Source: Clostridiales bacterium | GTDB taxonomy: Bacteria > Bacillota > Clostridia > Christensenellales > Aristaeellaceae | Assembly: GCA_019409045.1 (NCBI GenBank) | Contig: DXVG01000013.1 | Coordinates: 1-15,179, forward strand | Length of the DNA stretch: 15,179 nt | Direction of reading: 5' to 3' | Shown here: positions 1 to 7,135 of the stretch, piece after piece | Layout: every line of letters begins with the position of its first letter | How positions within the stretch are numbered: the first letter of the stretch is position 1 | Notes under the pieces: model-generated | Databases searched by the model: none | What the model saw: the letters and a program-made list of their open reading frames with translations, nothing else | Told to the model about the DNA's origin: nothing | Made by a program: the position numbers and the translations under genes

Positions 1-55
1 AAGTGTTCGACTCCGACTCGAAAGACCGTGGGTTCAAATCCCGCCGGGTGCGCCA
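1..55 (+). tRNA. tRNA-Arg (anticodon CCG), 3' part only
   Basis: The window opens inside a tRNA, so the acceptor 5' strand and most of the D arm are missing. The anticodon stem is TTCGA (6-10) with TCGAA (18-22), around a 7-nt loop CTCCGAC whose anticodon is CCG at 13-15, preceded by the invariant U33 (T12). A 5-nt variable loop follows, then the T arm GTGGG-TTCAAAT-CCCGC (28-44), the acceptor 3' strand CGGGTGC (45-51), discriminator G52 and an encoded CCA (53-55). It reads the rare-type CGG arginine codon. The short variable loop rules out Ser, Leu and Tyr. Confidence 0.93.
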
Positions 56-60
56 AGCGG

Positions 61-111
61 GAAGCTGCATTTTCGCCTTGTGAAGAAGGCTGAGATGCAG
101 CCTCTTTTTTT
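61..111 (+). terminator. Rho-independent terminator after tRNA-Arg
   Basis: The outer stem GCTGCAT (64-70) pairs with ATGCAGC (95-101), and an inner GCCTT/AAGGC (75-79 with 86-90) extends it. A run of seven T follows at 105-111. The hairpin starts 9 nt after the tRNA CCA end, so it most likely ends the tRNA transcript. Confidence 0.85.
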
Positions 112-320
112 CAGGGCCTCCATGTTCTGCTGCGCGTGTGCGGGAGCGTGGAGGTCTTATTCTGTCCGCAATCGCTGTTCGTGGACGGGAAATGCAGGGC
201 GCTTCCATCGTGCGAGGCTGTATCGCAGGCGGCGAACACATCGATGATCCTATCGTCGTGGGCACGTCGCGTCCAGCGCCCCTGACGACGCATCGTTCTC
301 TACAAACAATTAAAAATTTA
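112..320. other. Intergenic stretch with no recognised gene
   Basis: An open frame runs through this stretch from 138 on the plus strand, but it has no ribosome-binding site, its composition is unlike a protein of a known family, and it continues through the promoter at 321-349. A short frame on the other strand (111-293) is no better. A weak inverted repeat, CCTCCA (117-122) with TGGAGG (149-154), is present with a long loop. The last 15 bases are AT-rich and could act as an UP element for the promoter. Confidence 0.5.
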
Positions 321-349
321 TTGACATGCGCACATTTTCATGCTAGACT
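321..349 (+). promoter_or_regulatory. Promoter of the plus-strand transporter operon
   Basis: A perfect -35 TTGACA (321-326) is followed after 17 nt by TAGACT (344-349), with an extended -10 TGC directly before it (341-343). An AT-rich tract (305-320) lies just upstream. Transcription would begin near 356, giving a leader of about 200 nt before the binding-protein gene at 562. The -10 matches the consensus at 4 of 6 positions; the extended TG compensates. Confidence 0.7.
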
Positions 350-486
350 ATATATACTGAACTACCATGAGTATGAAGAATTTCGTTCGATTGTTCGTCG
401 CAATGCGTTTATATGGGAGAACCAGAATGCCGTTTCAGGGGGGCTTTGCCGGATACAGAGGGAAGGCGGTTTCTTTATTGGCCGTT

Positions 487-502
487 GCGCAAACGATTGC
501 GC
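487..502. promoter_or_regulatory. LacI-family operator candidate in the leader
   Basis: GCGCAAACGATTGCGC is a 16-bp palindrome with one broken pair of positions and a central CG. This is the layout of LacI/PurR-family operators. It lies about 130 nt downstream of the predicted start of transcription, so a bound repressor would act as a roadblock, or another promoter exists nearer. The same bases could form an RNA hairpin with stem GCGCAA/TTGCGC and loop ACGA. The only regulator gene in the window is the LacI-family gene on the other strand at 9842-10849. Confidence 0.5.
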
Positions 503-520
503 GGTGAAGGGGGGAACAAG

Positions 521-538
521 TCGGAACAGGCGTTCCGA
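521..538 (+). other. Small leader hairpin just before the ribosome-binding site
   Basis: TCGGAA (521-526) pairs with TTCCGA (533-538) around a 6-nt loop. It ends 8 nt before the GGAGG at 547-551. No T run follows, so it is not a terminator. It may protect the messenger 5' end or affect ribosome access. Confidence 0.4.
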
Positions 539-561
539 TGAATAAAGGAGGAGAAGCATTG

Positions 562-1596
562 ATGAAAAAGGTTGTGGTCTTACTCTTAGCACTCGCACTT
601 TGCCTTGCGATGGCAACCGGTGCGCTGGCCGAAGAAGACAAAATCGTCATCGGCCAGGTATTCTGGGGACTGCATGATTCCTACCAGCATGCGCATCAGA
701 TTCAAACGCAAAAATACTGCGACGAGCTGGGAATCGAATACATTCCCCTCGACGGCCAGATGAAGCCCGAAGTGCAGACCGCGGCGATGGAGGACCTGAT
801 CGCCCGCGGCGTGGACGGCATCATCTGCCAGGCCTACGATCAGGCGTCGATGGAGCTGTCGATCAAGGCGGCGCAGGACGCGGGCATCCCCGTGGTGTCG
901 TTTGTGAACGTTGCCTCGGGCGACGTACTGTATCCCTCGGTGGAGATCTCCGAGGAGGCGGGCGCGATCGAGCTGGGCCGCATCGTGGGCGAGCACTTCA
1001 AGGAGGTCTTCCCCGACACGCAGGTCAAGCTGGTGACCATCTCCGACCCGTCGGTCGAGTGGGCACACAATCAGCGCACGTTGGCGTTTGTGCAGGGCCT
1101 GCAGGAGGTGCATCCCGATCTGGAGCACGTCTTTAACGGCGGCAAGTCCGACCGCGAGATCGCCTACTCCACCACCGAGGACGTCCTGCAGCGCGACCCG
1201 GGCGTGAACGTGTTCTTTGGCTATGACGCCGAGAACGGCCTGGGCTGCATCGCCGCGCTGGAGGCCTCGGGCAGGGGGCTCGCGGAGGACTACGTCTGCA
1301 AGACCGAGATGGTCGCCTCCGTGGACGGCTCCACCGACGAGATCCTCAAGGTCATGGACCCCAACTCGTCCTATGTGGGCACGCTGGCGCTGAACCCGAC
1401 GGCCAACTCCCAGGCCTGCATCGACCTGATGCTCAAGGTCATCAACGGCGAGGTGGATATGTACGACAACACGCAGAACGTCAAGATCCCCTCGCAGGTC
1501 ATCACCTGCTGGGATATGGACATTGAGGAGACCGAGGAGTTCCTGCGCGAAATCTGGGACATCGATCTGGACATTCGCGCCGAGCTGGGGCTGTAA
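562..1596 (+). CDS. Sugar-type ABC transporter solute-binding protein (CUT2 class)
   Basis: This is a 344-residue binding protein with a type-1 periplasmic-binding fold, which captures a small ligand outside the membrane and delivers it to the permease. ATG 562 is preferred over ATG 538 because GGAGG (547-551) sits 10 nt before it and the signal peptide then starts with MKK. The signal peptide has a hydrophobic core at residues 4-22 and an ALA site near residue 23. The cysteine at residue 14 is preceded by Leu, so it is not a lipobox. The mature part begins with a beta strand (KIVIGQVF) and has the usual pattern of AAMEDLIARGVDGIICQAYD and AAQDAGIPVVSF. First gene of the plus-strand operon; the ATPase follows after 71 nt. 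Family is clear; the ligand is not readable. Confidence 0.92.
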   Translation: MKKVVVLLLALALCLAMATGALAEEDKIVIGQVFWGLHDSYQHAHQIQTQKYCDELGIEYIPLDGQMKPEVQTAAMEDLIARGVDGIICQAYDQASMELSIKAAQDAGIPVVSFVNVASGDVLYPSVEISEEAGAIELGRIVGEHFKEVFPDTQVKLVTISDPSVEWAHNQRTLAFVQGLQEVHPDLEHVFNGGKSDREIAYSTTEDVLQRDPGVNVFFGYDAENGLGCIAALEASGRGLAEDYVCKTEMVASVDGSTDEILKVMDPNSSYVGTLALNPTANSQACIDLMLKVINGEVDMYDNTQNVKIPSQVITCWDMDIEETEEFLREIWDIDLDIRAELGL

Positions 1597-1620
1597 AAGC
1601 GCCAAAGAGTTCCTCAAACG

Positions 1621-1648
1621 CGCCAAGGGAAGCTGTCTTCCCTTGGCG
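1621..1648 (+). other. Intercistronic hairpin after the binding-protein gene
   Basis: CGCCAAGGGAAG (1621-1632) and CTTCCCTTGGCG (1637-1648) form a perfect 12-bp stem with the loop CTGT. There is no T run, and the next gene starts 20 nt later. Hairpins in this place are known to stabilise the upstream binding-protein message or partly stop transcription, so that more binding protein than ATPase and permease is made. That role is inferred here. Confidence 0.75.
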
Positions 1649-1667
1649 ATGTTCAATGGAGGATGCA

Positions 1668-3161
1668 ATGCAAAACGATTTTATCTTGGAAATGCGGGGA
1701 ATCGTCAAGCGATACCCCGGCGTGGTGGCGCTCAAGGGCGTGGACTTTGCGGTGCGGCGCAACACGGTACACTGCCTGGTCGGGGAAAACGGCGCGGGCA
1801 AGTCCACGCTGATCAAAATACTCACCTGCGTCGAGCGCATGAGCGAGGGCGAGATACAGATGGACGGCAAGCCCTTCCTCGCCCGCAGCGTGCGCGACGC
1901 CATGAACGCGGGCATCAGCACGGTCTATCAGGAGCTCAACATCGTCGAGCAGCTCACCGCGGCCGAAAACCTCACGCTCGGCCGGGAGGCCAACCGTCTG
2001 GGCGTCATCCAGAAGCACGCCCGCGACGCGGCGTTTGACTTGCTCCACGAGTTCGCCCCGGACATCGCGCTCAACGCGCGCGCCTCGACGCTCAGCTTCG
2101 CCGAAAAGCAGCTTCTGGAGATCGTCAAGGCCGTCAGCGCGGACGCCAAGCTGGTGGTCATGGACGAGCCGACGGCGGCGCTCTCGCGGCGGGAGTCCGA
2201 GCGGCTGTATGAGGTCATCGGCAAGCTCAAGGCGCGCGGGATCACGATCATCTACATCTCCCATGTGTTGGACGACATCTTCACCATCGGCGACGAGGTC
2301 ACCGCCCTGCGCGACGGCAAGATCGTGGGCACGCGCGAAGTGGCAAGCACCACGCGCGAGGAGCTGGTGGAGATGATGGTCGGCAAGGTCGTCCACAGCA
2401 GCTACGTCAGGGGCGCGCGCCGGGAGGGCAATGTGCTCCTTGAGGCGCGCGGGATCAGCACCCGGGCGATCCACGGGCTCGATTTTGCGATCCGGGAAGG
2501 CGAAATCCTGGGCTTTTACGGCCTGCGCGGCGCAGGCAAGAGCGAGACCGCGCGCGCGATCTACGGCCTGGACAGGCTGCTTGACGGGCAGTTTTATCTC
2601 GAAGGCAAGCCGGTCAGGATACAGAATCCCCAGCACGCCATGGCGCTGGGCATCGCCATGGCGCCGGAGGAGCGCCTGACCGAGGGATTGTTTATGAAGC
2701 TCTCGGTGTCGGACAACATCGCGGTGACCAATTATAAAAACACCAGTCGCCTGTGCGTTGTCAACGAGCGCAACAAGGACGCCATCGCCGAAAAATATGT
2801 GCGCGATCTCAACATCAAGGTACACAGCGTGCGCCAGCGGGCGAGCACGCTTTCGGGCGGCAATCAGCAGAAGGTGGTCATCTCCAAGTGCCTGAACGCG
2901 CGCACAAAGCTGCTGCTGCTGGACGAGCCCAGCCGCGGCATCGACGTGGGCGCCAAGGAGGAGATCTACACCATCATCCGCGATCTCGCGTCTCAGGGCG
3001 TGGGCATCATGGTCTTTTCCTCGGAGTACGACGAAATCGCCGCGCTGTGCGACCGCGTGGTGCTGATGTATGACGGCCGAATCGTCGCCGTCCGCAAAAA
3101 TGAGGAGCTGGATACGCGCGAGGTACATATCCTCACCATGGGAAAGGGAGACAACGCATGA
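1668..3161 (+). CDS. Sugar-type ABC transporter ATPase with two nucleotide-binding domains (RbsA type)
   Basis: This 497-residue protein powers the importer from the cytoplasmic face. ATG 1668 is chosen because GGAGG (1658-1662) lies 5 nt before it; the in-frame ATG 1656 overlaps that site. Domain 1 has Walker A GENGAGKST (39-47), Q-loop YQE (87-89), a degenerate signature LSFAE (142-146), Walker B VVMDEPT (163-169) and the switch His200. Domain 2 has GLRGAGKSE (285-293), which keeps Lys291 where most relatives carry Arg, then the full signature LSGGNQQKV (395-403) and LLLDEPSRGID (416-426). Length and tandem layout are those of CUT2 ATPases. Its stop overlaps the permease start by ATGA, so the two are translationally coupled. 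Confidence 0.95.
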   Translation: MQNDFILEMRGIVKRYPGVVALKGVDFAVRRNTVHCLVGENGAGKSTLIKILTCVERMSEGEIQMDGKPFLARSVRDAMNAGISTVYQELNIVEQLTAAENLTLGREANRLGVIQKHARDAAFDLLHEFAPDIALNARASTLSFAEKQLLEIVKAVSADAKLVVMDEPTAALSRRESERLYEVIGKLKARGITIIYISHVLDDIFTIGDEVTALRDGKIVGTREVASTTREELVEMMVGKVVHSSYVRGARREGNVLLEARGISTRAIHGLDFAIREGEILGFYGLRGAGKSETARAIYGLDRLLDGQFYLEGKPVRIQNPQHAMALGIAMAPEERLTEGLFMKLSVSDNIAVTNYKNTSRLCVVNERNKDAIAEKYVRDLNIKVHSVRQRASTLSGGNQQKVVISKCLNARTKLLLLDEPSRGIDVGAKEEIYTIIRDLASQGVGIMVFSSEYDEIAALCDRVVLMYDGRIVAVRKNEELDTREVHILTMGKGDNA

Positions 3162-4114
3162 GCCGAACAAAGAAAATTGACAAGTCCATCTATCAGAAGC
3201 TGGTGATCGTCGGCGTGCTCCTGGTGATCATGCTGGCGCTGACGATCCTATCGCGGGATTTCCTGACCGTGACCAATATCTCCAACGTGCTCAGGCAGCA
3301 GGTGGCGACGGTCATCGCCGGATGCGCGGTGACGCTGTTGATGGTCTCGGGCAACTTCGACCTCTCCATCGGCTCCATCATGGCCATTGCCGGCACGTTC
3401 TCGGCGATTTTGGCCACCTGGGGCGTGCCGGTGTTCATCGCCGTGCTGATCGCGGTGGCGGCCGGGGCGCTGGTGGGCGTGATCAACGGCCTGCTGGTGA
3501 TTCTGCTGGACGTCCCGTCCATCATCGCCACGCTGGGCACGATGTACGCAATGCGCGGCGTGGCATGGGTCGTGACCAACGGAAACTCCATCAGCCGCGG
3601 CCTTCCGCGCGATTTTACGGTGCTGGGGCGCGGATTCGTGGGGCCGATTTCGCTCAGTCTGCTGATCATGGCGGCGGTCGTCGTGCTATTTTTATTCATA
3701 CAGCACAAGACGCTGTTGGGCAAGTACGCCTTCGCCATCGGCGGCAACCGGCGCACGGCGCTGCTGAGCGGCATCAACGTCAAGCGCATCGGCGTGATCC
3801 TGTATGTGCTGGTCGGCGCGCTCTCGGGCTTTGCCGGCGCGATGACGGCCTCCCGCCTGGGCGTGGGCAACGCCAATATCGGCGACGGGTTTGAGTTTGA
3901 CGTGGTGGTGGCGGTGGTGCTGGGCGGCACCAGCCTCGACGGCGGCGAGGGCTCCGTGTTTGGCATGCTCATCGGCGCGCTGATCGTGGGCTTTATCGCC
4001 AACGGCCTCAACCTCATGGGCGTGAGCTCGTTTTATCAGGAAATCGTCAAGGGCGTCGTGCTGGTCGGGGCGGTGCTTCTGGACAGGATTTTGCAAAAGC
4101 GCATCGGCGCATAG
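3158..4114 (+). CDS. Sugar-type ABC transporter permease (RbsC type)
   Basis: A 318-residue membrane protein that forms the channel of the importer, probably as a homodimer as in other CUT2 systems. Hydrophobic segments cover about residues 14-31, 48-63, 70-87, 90-118, 165-181, 211-230, 246-257 and 266-285, with a last one near 296-309. The family motif SGNFDLSIGS (64-73) corresponds to the usual GGIDLSVG. The cytoplasmic loop AIGGNRRTALLSGI (193-206) is the likely ATPase contact. GGTSLDGGEGSVFG (256-269) is also typical. The gene starts at ATG 3158, overlapping the ATPase stop, with AAAGGGAG about 8 nt upstream. Confidence 0.94.
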   Translation: MSRTKKIDKSIYQKLVIVGVLLVIMLALTILSRDFLTVTNISNVLRQQVATVIAGCAVTLLMVSGNFDLSIGSIMAIAGTFSAILATWGVPVFIAVLIAVAAGALVGVINGLLVILLDVPSIIATLGTMYAMRGVAWVVTNGNSISRGLPRDFTVLGRGFVGPISLSLLIMAAVVVLFLFIQHKTLLGKYAFAIGGNRRTALLSGINVKRIGVILYVLVGALSGFAGAMTASRLGVGNANIGDGFEFDVVVAVVLGGTSLDGGEGSVFGMLIGALIVGFIANGLNLMGVSSFYQEIVKGVVLVGAVLLDRILQKRIGA

Positions 4115-4126
4115 GAGGAGAGGCAC

Positions 4127-5551
4127 ATGTTCGATTACAGAATCGCATACGGCTGCTGGCTCAACGACTCGCGCATGAAGCCGATCGTGGACGAGGACTG
4201 GCCCTCGACCCGCATCGACGATGACACGCTCGACTCGCTGGAGAGGACGCTGGCCTTTCTCAAGCAGGCCGGATACAACTACCTGGACGTGTTTGGACTG
4301 ATCACCAACCACGCGTGGGAGGACGACATTGTCTCCACCGTCACTCCGGAGCGGCGCGAAAAGGTCAACCGCGTGATCGACATCGTACACCGCAACGGCC
4401 TGAAGCTGATTTACGGGCTTGGCGTGTACAGCTGGGGCTTTGACGGCATCATCGCGCGCAACGCGGCCGTTCGCGGCACCAGCGCTCAGGCGATGTGCGC
4501 CTCCAGCCCGGAGGCGGACGAGATCATGCGCCGCGTGATCGACTATGTGGGCGAGACCTTTGACGTGGACGGCTTCCACCTCGAGGCGGCCGATCAGGGG
4601 CGCTGCGAGTGCGAAAAGTGCAAGGCCTTTCAGAGCGACATCGACTACTACAACGCCATCAACACGCGCGTGGCGCGCTACATTCGAGGCCGCTGGCCCG
4701 AAAAGACGCTGCTCGTGAACACCTCGGGGTATCTTGCCTGGGGCGACGTGTTCACGCCGGAGCAGCTGGAAAAAATCCGCCTGCTCGGCCGGGAGATCGA
4801 CGTGTTCATCGACGTGGGAAGCCACGGCCTGTTCGTCGCCGAGGAGGATCGGGCGCAGTTTGTGCGCGGGTTCGACGCCTCGTTCGGCACCGCAAACGGA
4901 TTCTGGATCTATCCGCCGCAGCGCTGGGAGCGGACGCGCTGGCTGATCCCCCACCACCGGCAGAATCACGACATGCTCAAAAAGGTCTATCTGGACGGCG
5001 GGCGCAGCTGTGAGCTGTACCTCTCGCCGCTGAACAACCCGGGCGCGGAGATCACCTTCCTGTGCAACGGACTGATGCTCAACGACCCCGAGGGAGACGC
5101 GTCGGAGCATCTGCGCCGGGCGGTCGACATGCTCTACAGGCCCGAAACCGAGGCGCAGCGCGAGCGCATCGCCGCCATCTTCGACGGCGCGGAGGAGCTG
5201 TTCTTCCGCTGCTGGCATCCCCAGCGCGACCGGAGCCTGCCCGAGGCGCTCTCCGACGGCGTGGAAAACGTATTCGTCTGGTCCAAGGCGCATCCCGACA
5301 GCGCCTGCCCGGGCGAGTTCTTCCTCGAACGGCTCTTTGGCGTCGGCCCCGGGTTCCCCTGCTACCTTGCGCTGCACTTCGACGCCGACGGCCGCGCCCG
5401 CTACCGCGACGGCATGCGCGAGCTTCTGGCGCTGTGCGAACAGGCCATCGACGCGCAGCCCTGCGAACGGCTCGAACGCGTGCGCGCCTGCATCCTCAGC
5501 GTGCTGGCCGACATCGACGAGGCCGCGAAAGCGCTGCGCGACAAGCCCTGA
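4127..5551 (+). CDS. Predicted TIM-barrel protein, glycosidase-like, function unknown
   Basis: A 474-residue protein without signal peptide, so cytoplasmic. AGGAGGAG directly after the permease stop places it in the same operon. The first 300 residues look like a TIM barrel: FLKQAGYNYLDVFG (44-57), RNGLKLIYGLGVYSWGF (89-105), FDVDGFHLEA (145-154), KTLLVNTSGY (193-202), IDVFIDVGS (224-232) and FWIYPP (259-264). The most distinctive feature is HLEAADQGRC (151-160) followed by C162 and C165, giving Cys-x-Cys-x-x-Cys next to a conserved-looking Glu153 at a strand end, where barrel glycosidases hold catalytic acids. Similar H-x-E...C-x-C-x-x-C patterns occur in uncharacterised sugar-active barrel proteins (DUF4838/GH20-like), but I cannot assign a family firmly. 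The rest (about 320-474) is mostly helical. Its place after a CUT2 importer suggests processing of the imported compound. Confidence 0.8.
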   Translation: MFDYRIAYGCWLNDSRMKPIVDEDWPSTRIDDDTLDSLERTLAFLKQAGYNYLDVFGLITNHAWEDDIVSTVTPERREKVNRVIDIVHRNGLKLIYGLGVYSWGFDGIIARNAAVRGTSAQAMCASSPEADEIMRRVIDYVGETFDVDGFHLEAADQGRCECEKCKAFQSDIDYYNAINTRVARYIRGRWPEKTLLVNTSGYLAWGDVFTPEQLEKIRLLGREIDVFIDVGSHGLFVAEEDRAQFVRGFDASFGTANGFWIYPPQRWERTRWLIPHHRQNHDMLKKVYLDGGRSCELYLSPLNNPGAEITFLCNGLMLNDPEGDASEHLRRAVDMLYRPETEAQRERIAAIFDGAEELFFRCWHPQRDRSLPEALSDGVENVFVWSKAHPDSACPGEFFLERLFGVGPGFPCYLALHFDADGRARYRDGMRELLALCEQAIDAQPCERLERVRACILSVLADIDEAAKALRDKP

Positions 5552-5647
5552 GGCGCGCCCTTTCCGGCCGTCGCAGGCGGCTGCGCGCCGTCGGGCCCGC
5601 TCTGCTCTCCCTCGCCCCGACAGAAAACGAAGAATAATTCCAAAAAC

Positions 5648-5686
5648 GGGCGTTCCCGCGGCCTTTATACAGCCGCGGGAACGCCC
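5648..5686 (-). terminator. Strong hairpin terminator between the convergent operons
   Basis: GGGCGTTCCCGCGGC (5648-5662) and GCCGCGGGAACGCCC (5672-5686) form a perfect 15-bp stem with a 9-nt loop. On the minus strand five T (5646-5642) follow the stem, so it ends the minus-strand operon, 15 nt past its last stop codon. On the plus strand no T run follows. It may still halt plus-strand transcripts poorly, and I see no other terminator for that operon. Confidence 0.85.
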
Positions 5687-5700
5687 TGACTGCCGCGCAA

Positions 5701-7068
5701 TCAGGTCACTATGTCGATGTCGAGAAGCGCGCACATATCTTTGAGCGCCTCCATGGCGTTGCCGAAGCAAAGGATGACGTGCTGACTGCACACCTTCTGC
5801 GCAAACTCCGGCACGGTGCAGGAGTCCGGGTACACGCGCAGGCTGGCGAGCTGCGGCGCGGGGTCGGCCCAGCCGAACTCGTTCCACGCGGGCGGCTCTT
5901 TGGCCTCGGCGGTGTAGACGTGCATCGCGTAGCGCCCGCCTCGCTTGTAGACAAGGCGCGCGCAGGTGACATAGCCCGTCTTTACGCTGCTGACGTTCAG
6001 AAGCGATGTGTTGAGAAGGCCGAACGCGGCCGGGAGCATCTTTACTTCTCCGTCGATCACCGGGACGGGCACATAGTCCGGCGTGCCGATGAGCATGGAG
6101 TCCTTGAAAAACTCGTAATACTCCATGTACCACGCCGTCTGGCCGGTCAGGTAGTGCAGCATAAGCTCCGTCACATTGCCCATCACGTCGTTTTCGGGCG
6201 TGGTCATGACCCCATACCAGCGTTCGAGCAGCATGAACACCATCGCCGGCGGGAAGCCGCACAGCTTCTTCATGCCGTCCACGTCGATCAGCGTCACCGC
6301 CTCGTAGCCGCGCTCCCGTATCTTCTTGCCAATCGCCAGCGCATAGCGCACGCCCTTTTCGAGGATGCCCTCGTCGCACTGGCCGAGTATCTTCCAGTTC
6401 TCCTTCACATAGCGCACGCCGTCGGCCACCTGCGCGGGGTCGAGCTGCGCGCAGCTCTCGACGATCTCGAGCATCTCAAAGGGCTCGACCTCCACGCCGA
6501 GCTTTCCGCGCATGGAGTTTCCCTCGAACTGCGTGCCGTAGAGCAGCATATCGCGATAGCCCATAGTGCCCACGCGCGCGCTGCGCAGCCGCCTGACCGC
6601 GTCCGCCGCGCGCACATAGGCGTCGATCGCGTCGATGGGCTCCGGCTCGCCGATGATGTTGTAGACGAACTTGAAGCGATAGCCCAGCTCCTCCAGCGCC
6701 GGGCGCAGCGCGGTGGTGCCCGCCTGTTCCGCGGTTGTGACGATGCGCCCGTTCTCCACCCAGCCGCACAGGCCCCACAAGAGCATCGGCAGGTGGCGGA
6801 AGTGGTCCGTCACGCGAATCACGGCGTGCGTCGGGACCCAGCCCGCAAGGCAGAGGATCACGCTGGAAAATTCCGTCGCCCTCGCGTTGAGCTGCGCGAC
6901 GGCCTCATCCGCCGCCTGATACGCGGGATCGTCGATCACGATGCCCGCGTCGATGATCTCGGCGTCCAGCGCCTCCAGCGATCTGAGCGCCGCATCGTGC
7001 TTGAGCACGAGGCGCTCGTAAGGTGTGTTCACCTCTCCGAAGCATACAAACGCCACAGTCCGTTTCAT
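5701..7068 (-). CDS. L-fucose/L-arabinose-isomerase-like protein
   Basis: A 455-residue cytoplasmic protein and the last gene of the minus-strand operon. ATG 7068 is chosen because GGAGGG (7081-7076) lies 7 nt upstream; the ATG at 7083 overlaps that site. The N-terminal half has the alternating fold of this superfamily (AFVCFGEVN 6-14, SVILCLAGWVPTH 69-81, MLLWGLCGW 95-103, RVGTMGYRDMLLYGT 165-179). The C-terminal half has PENDVMGNVTELMLHYLTG (291-309), like the E-x-D...G..T segment holding the first metal ligands of fucose isomerases; E292 and D294 are the candidates. The later Asp and His ligands of true isomerases are not obvious: MEYYEF (315-320) and KMLPAAFG (343-350) stand where they would be expected. 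It may be an isomerase of changed specificity or a non-catalytic relative. Confidence 0.75.
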   Translation of the reverse strand: MKRTVAFVCFGEVNTPYERLVLKHDAALRSLEALDAEIIDAGIVIDDPAYQAADEAVAQLNARATEFSSVILCLAGWVPTHAVIRVTDHFRHLPMLLWGLCGWVENGRIVTTAEQAGTTALRPALEELGYRFKFVYNIIGEPEPIDAIDAYVRAADAVRRLRSARVGTMGYRDMLLYGTQFEGNSMRGKLGVEVEPFEMLEIVESCAQLDPAQVADGVRYVKENWKILGQCDEGILEKGVRYALAIGKKIRERGYEAVTLIDVDGMKKLCGFPPAMVFMLLERWYGVMTTPENDVMGNVTELMLHYLTGQTAWYMEYYEFFKDSMLIGTPDYVPVPVIDGEVKMLPAAFGLLNTSLLNVSSVKTGYVTCARLVYKRGGRYAMHVYTAEAKEPPAWNEFGWADPAPQLASLRVYPDSCTVPEFAQKVCSQHVILCFGNAMEALKDMCALLDIDIVT

Positions 7069-7088
7069 CTGTTTTCCCTCCATTCCGT

Positions 7089-7133
7089 CGTCGGCCGTTC
7101 ATCGCGTCGCCAGTTCGCTCGACGAGGCCGACG
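7089..7133 (-). other. Intercistronic stem-loop
   Basis: CGTCGGCC (7089-7096) pairs with GGCCGACG (7126-7133), and an inner CGTCG/CGACG (7105-7109 with 7120-7124) continues the stem with a bulge. It fills most of the 67-nt gap between the URO-D-like stop and the isomerase-like start. No T run follows on either strand, so it may modulate message stability or the relative expression of the last gene. Confidence 0.45.
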
Positions 7134-7135
7134 GC

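Noticed and set aside
1..55. tRNA-Arg as an integration site for a mobile element
   Set aside because: No integrase or other mobile gene is present, and I saw no second copy of the tRNA 3' end in the window.
487..502. CcpA catabolite (cre) site
   Set aside because: Both this palindrome and the one at 14712-14723 have a central CG but miss several defined outer positions of the cre consensus; a more specific LacI-family regulator fits better.
138..545. Open frame of 135 codons upstream of the first operon
   Set aside because: It has no ribosome-binding site, no recognisable features, and it runs through the promoter and leader of the next gene.
562..636. Possible lipobox at Cys14 of the first binding protein
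   Set aside because: The residue before the cysteine is Leu, and the hydrophobic core continues after it to a good ALA cleavage site.
3692..6379. A very long open frame on the minus strand (about 895 codons), and other long frames antisense to real genes at 586-1668, 1653-3170, 5779-7230, 8539-10023 and 11875-13548
   Set aside because: They lie opposite or across well-supported genes with recognised motifs. Their translations are rich in Arg, Ala and His with no family features, as expected from GC-rich third codon positions.
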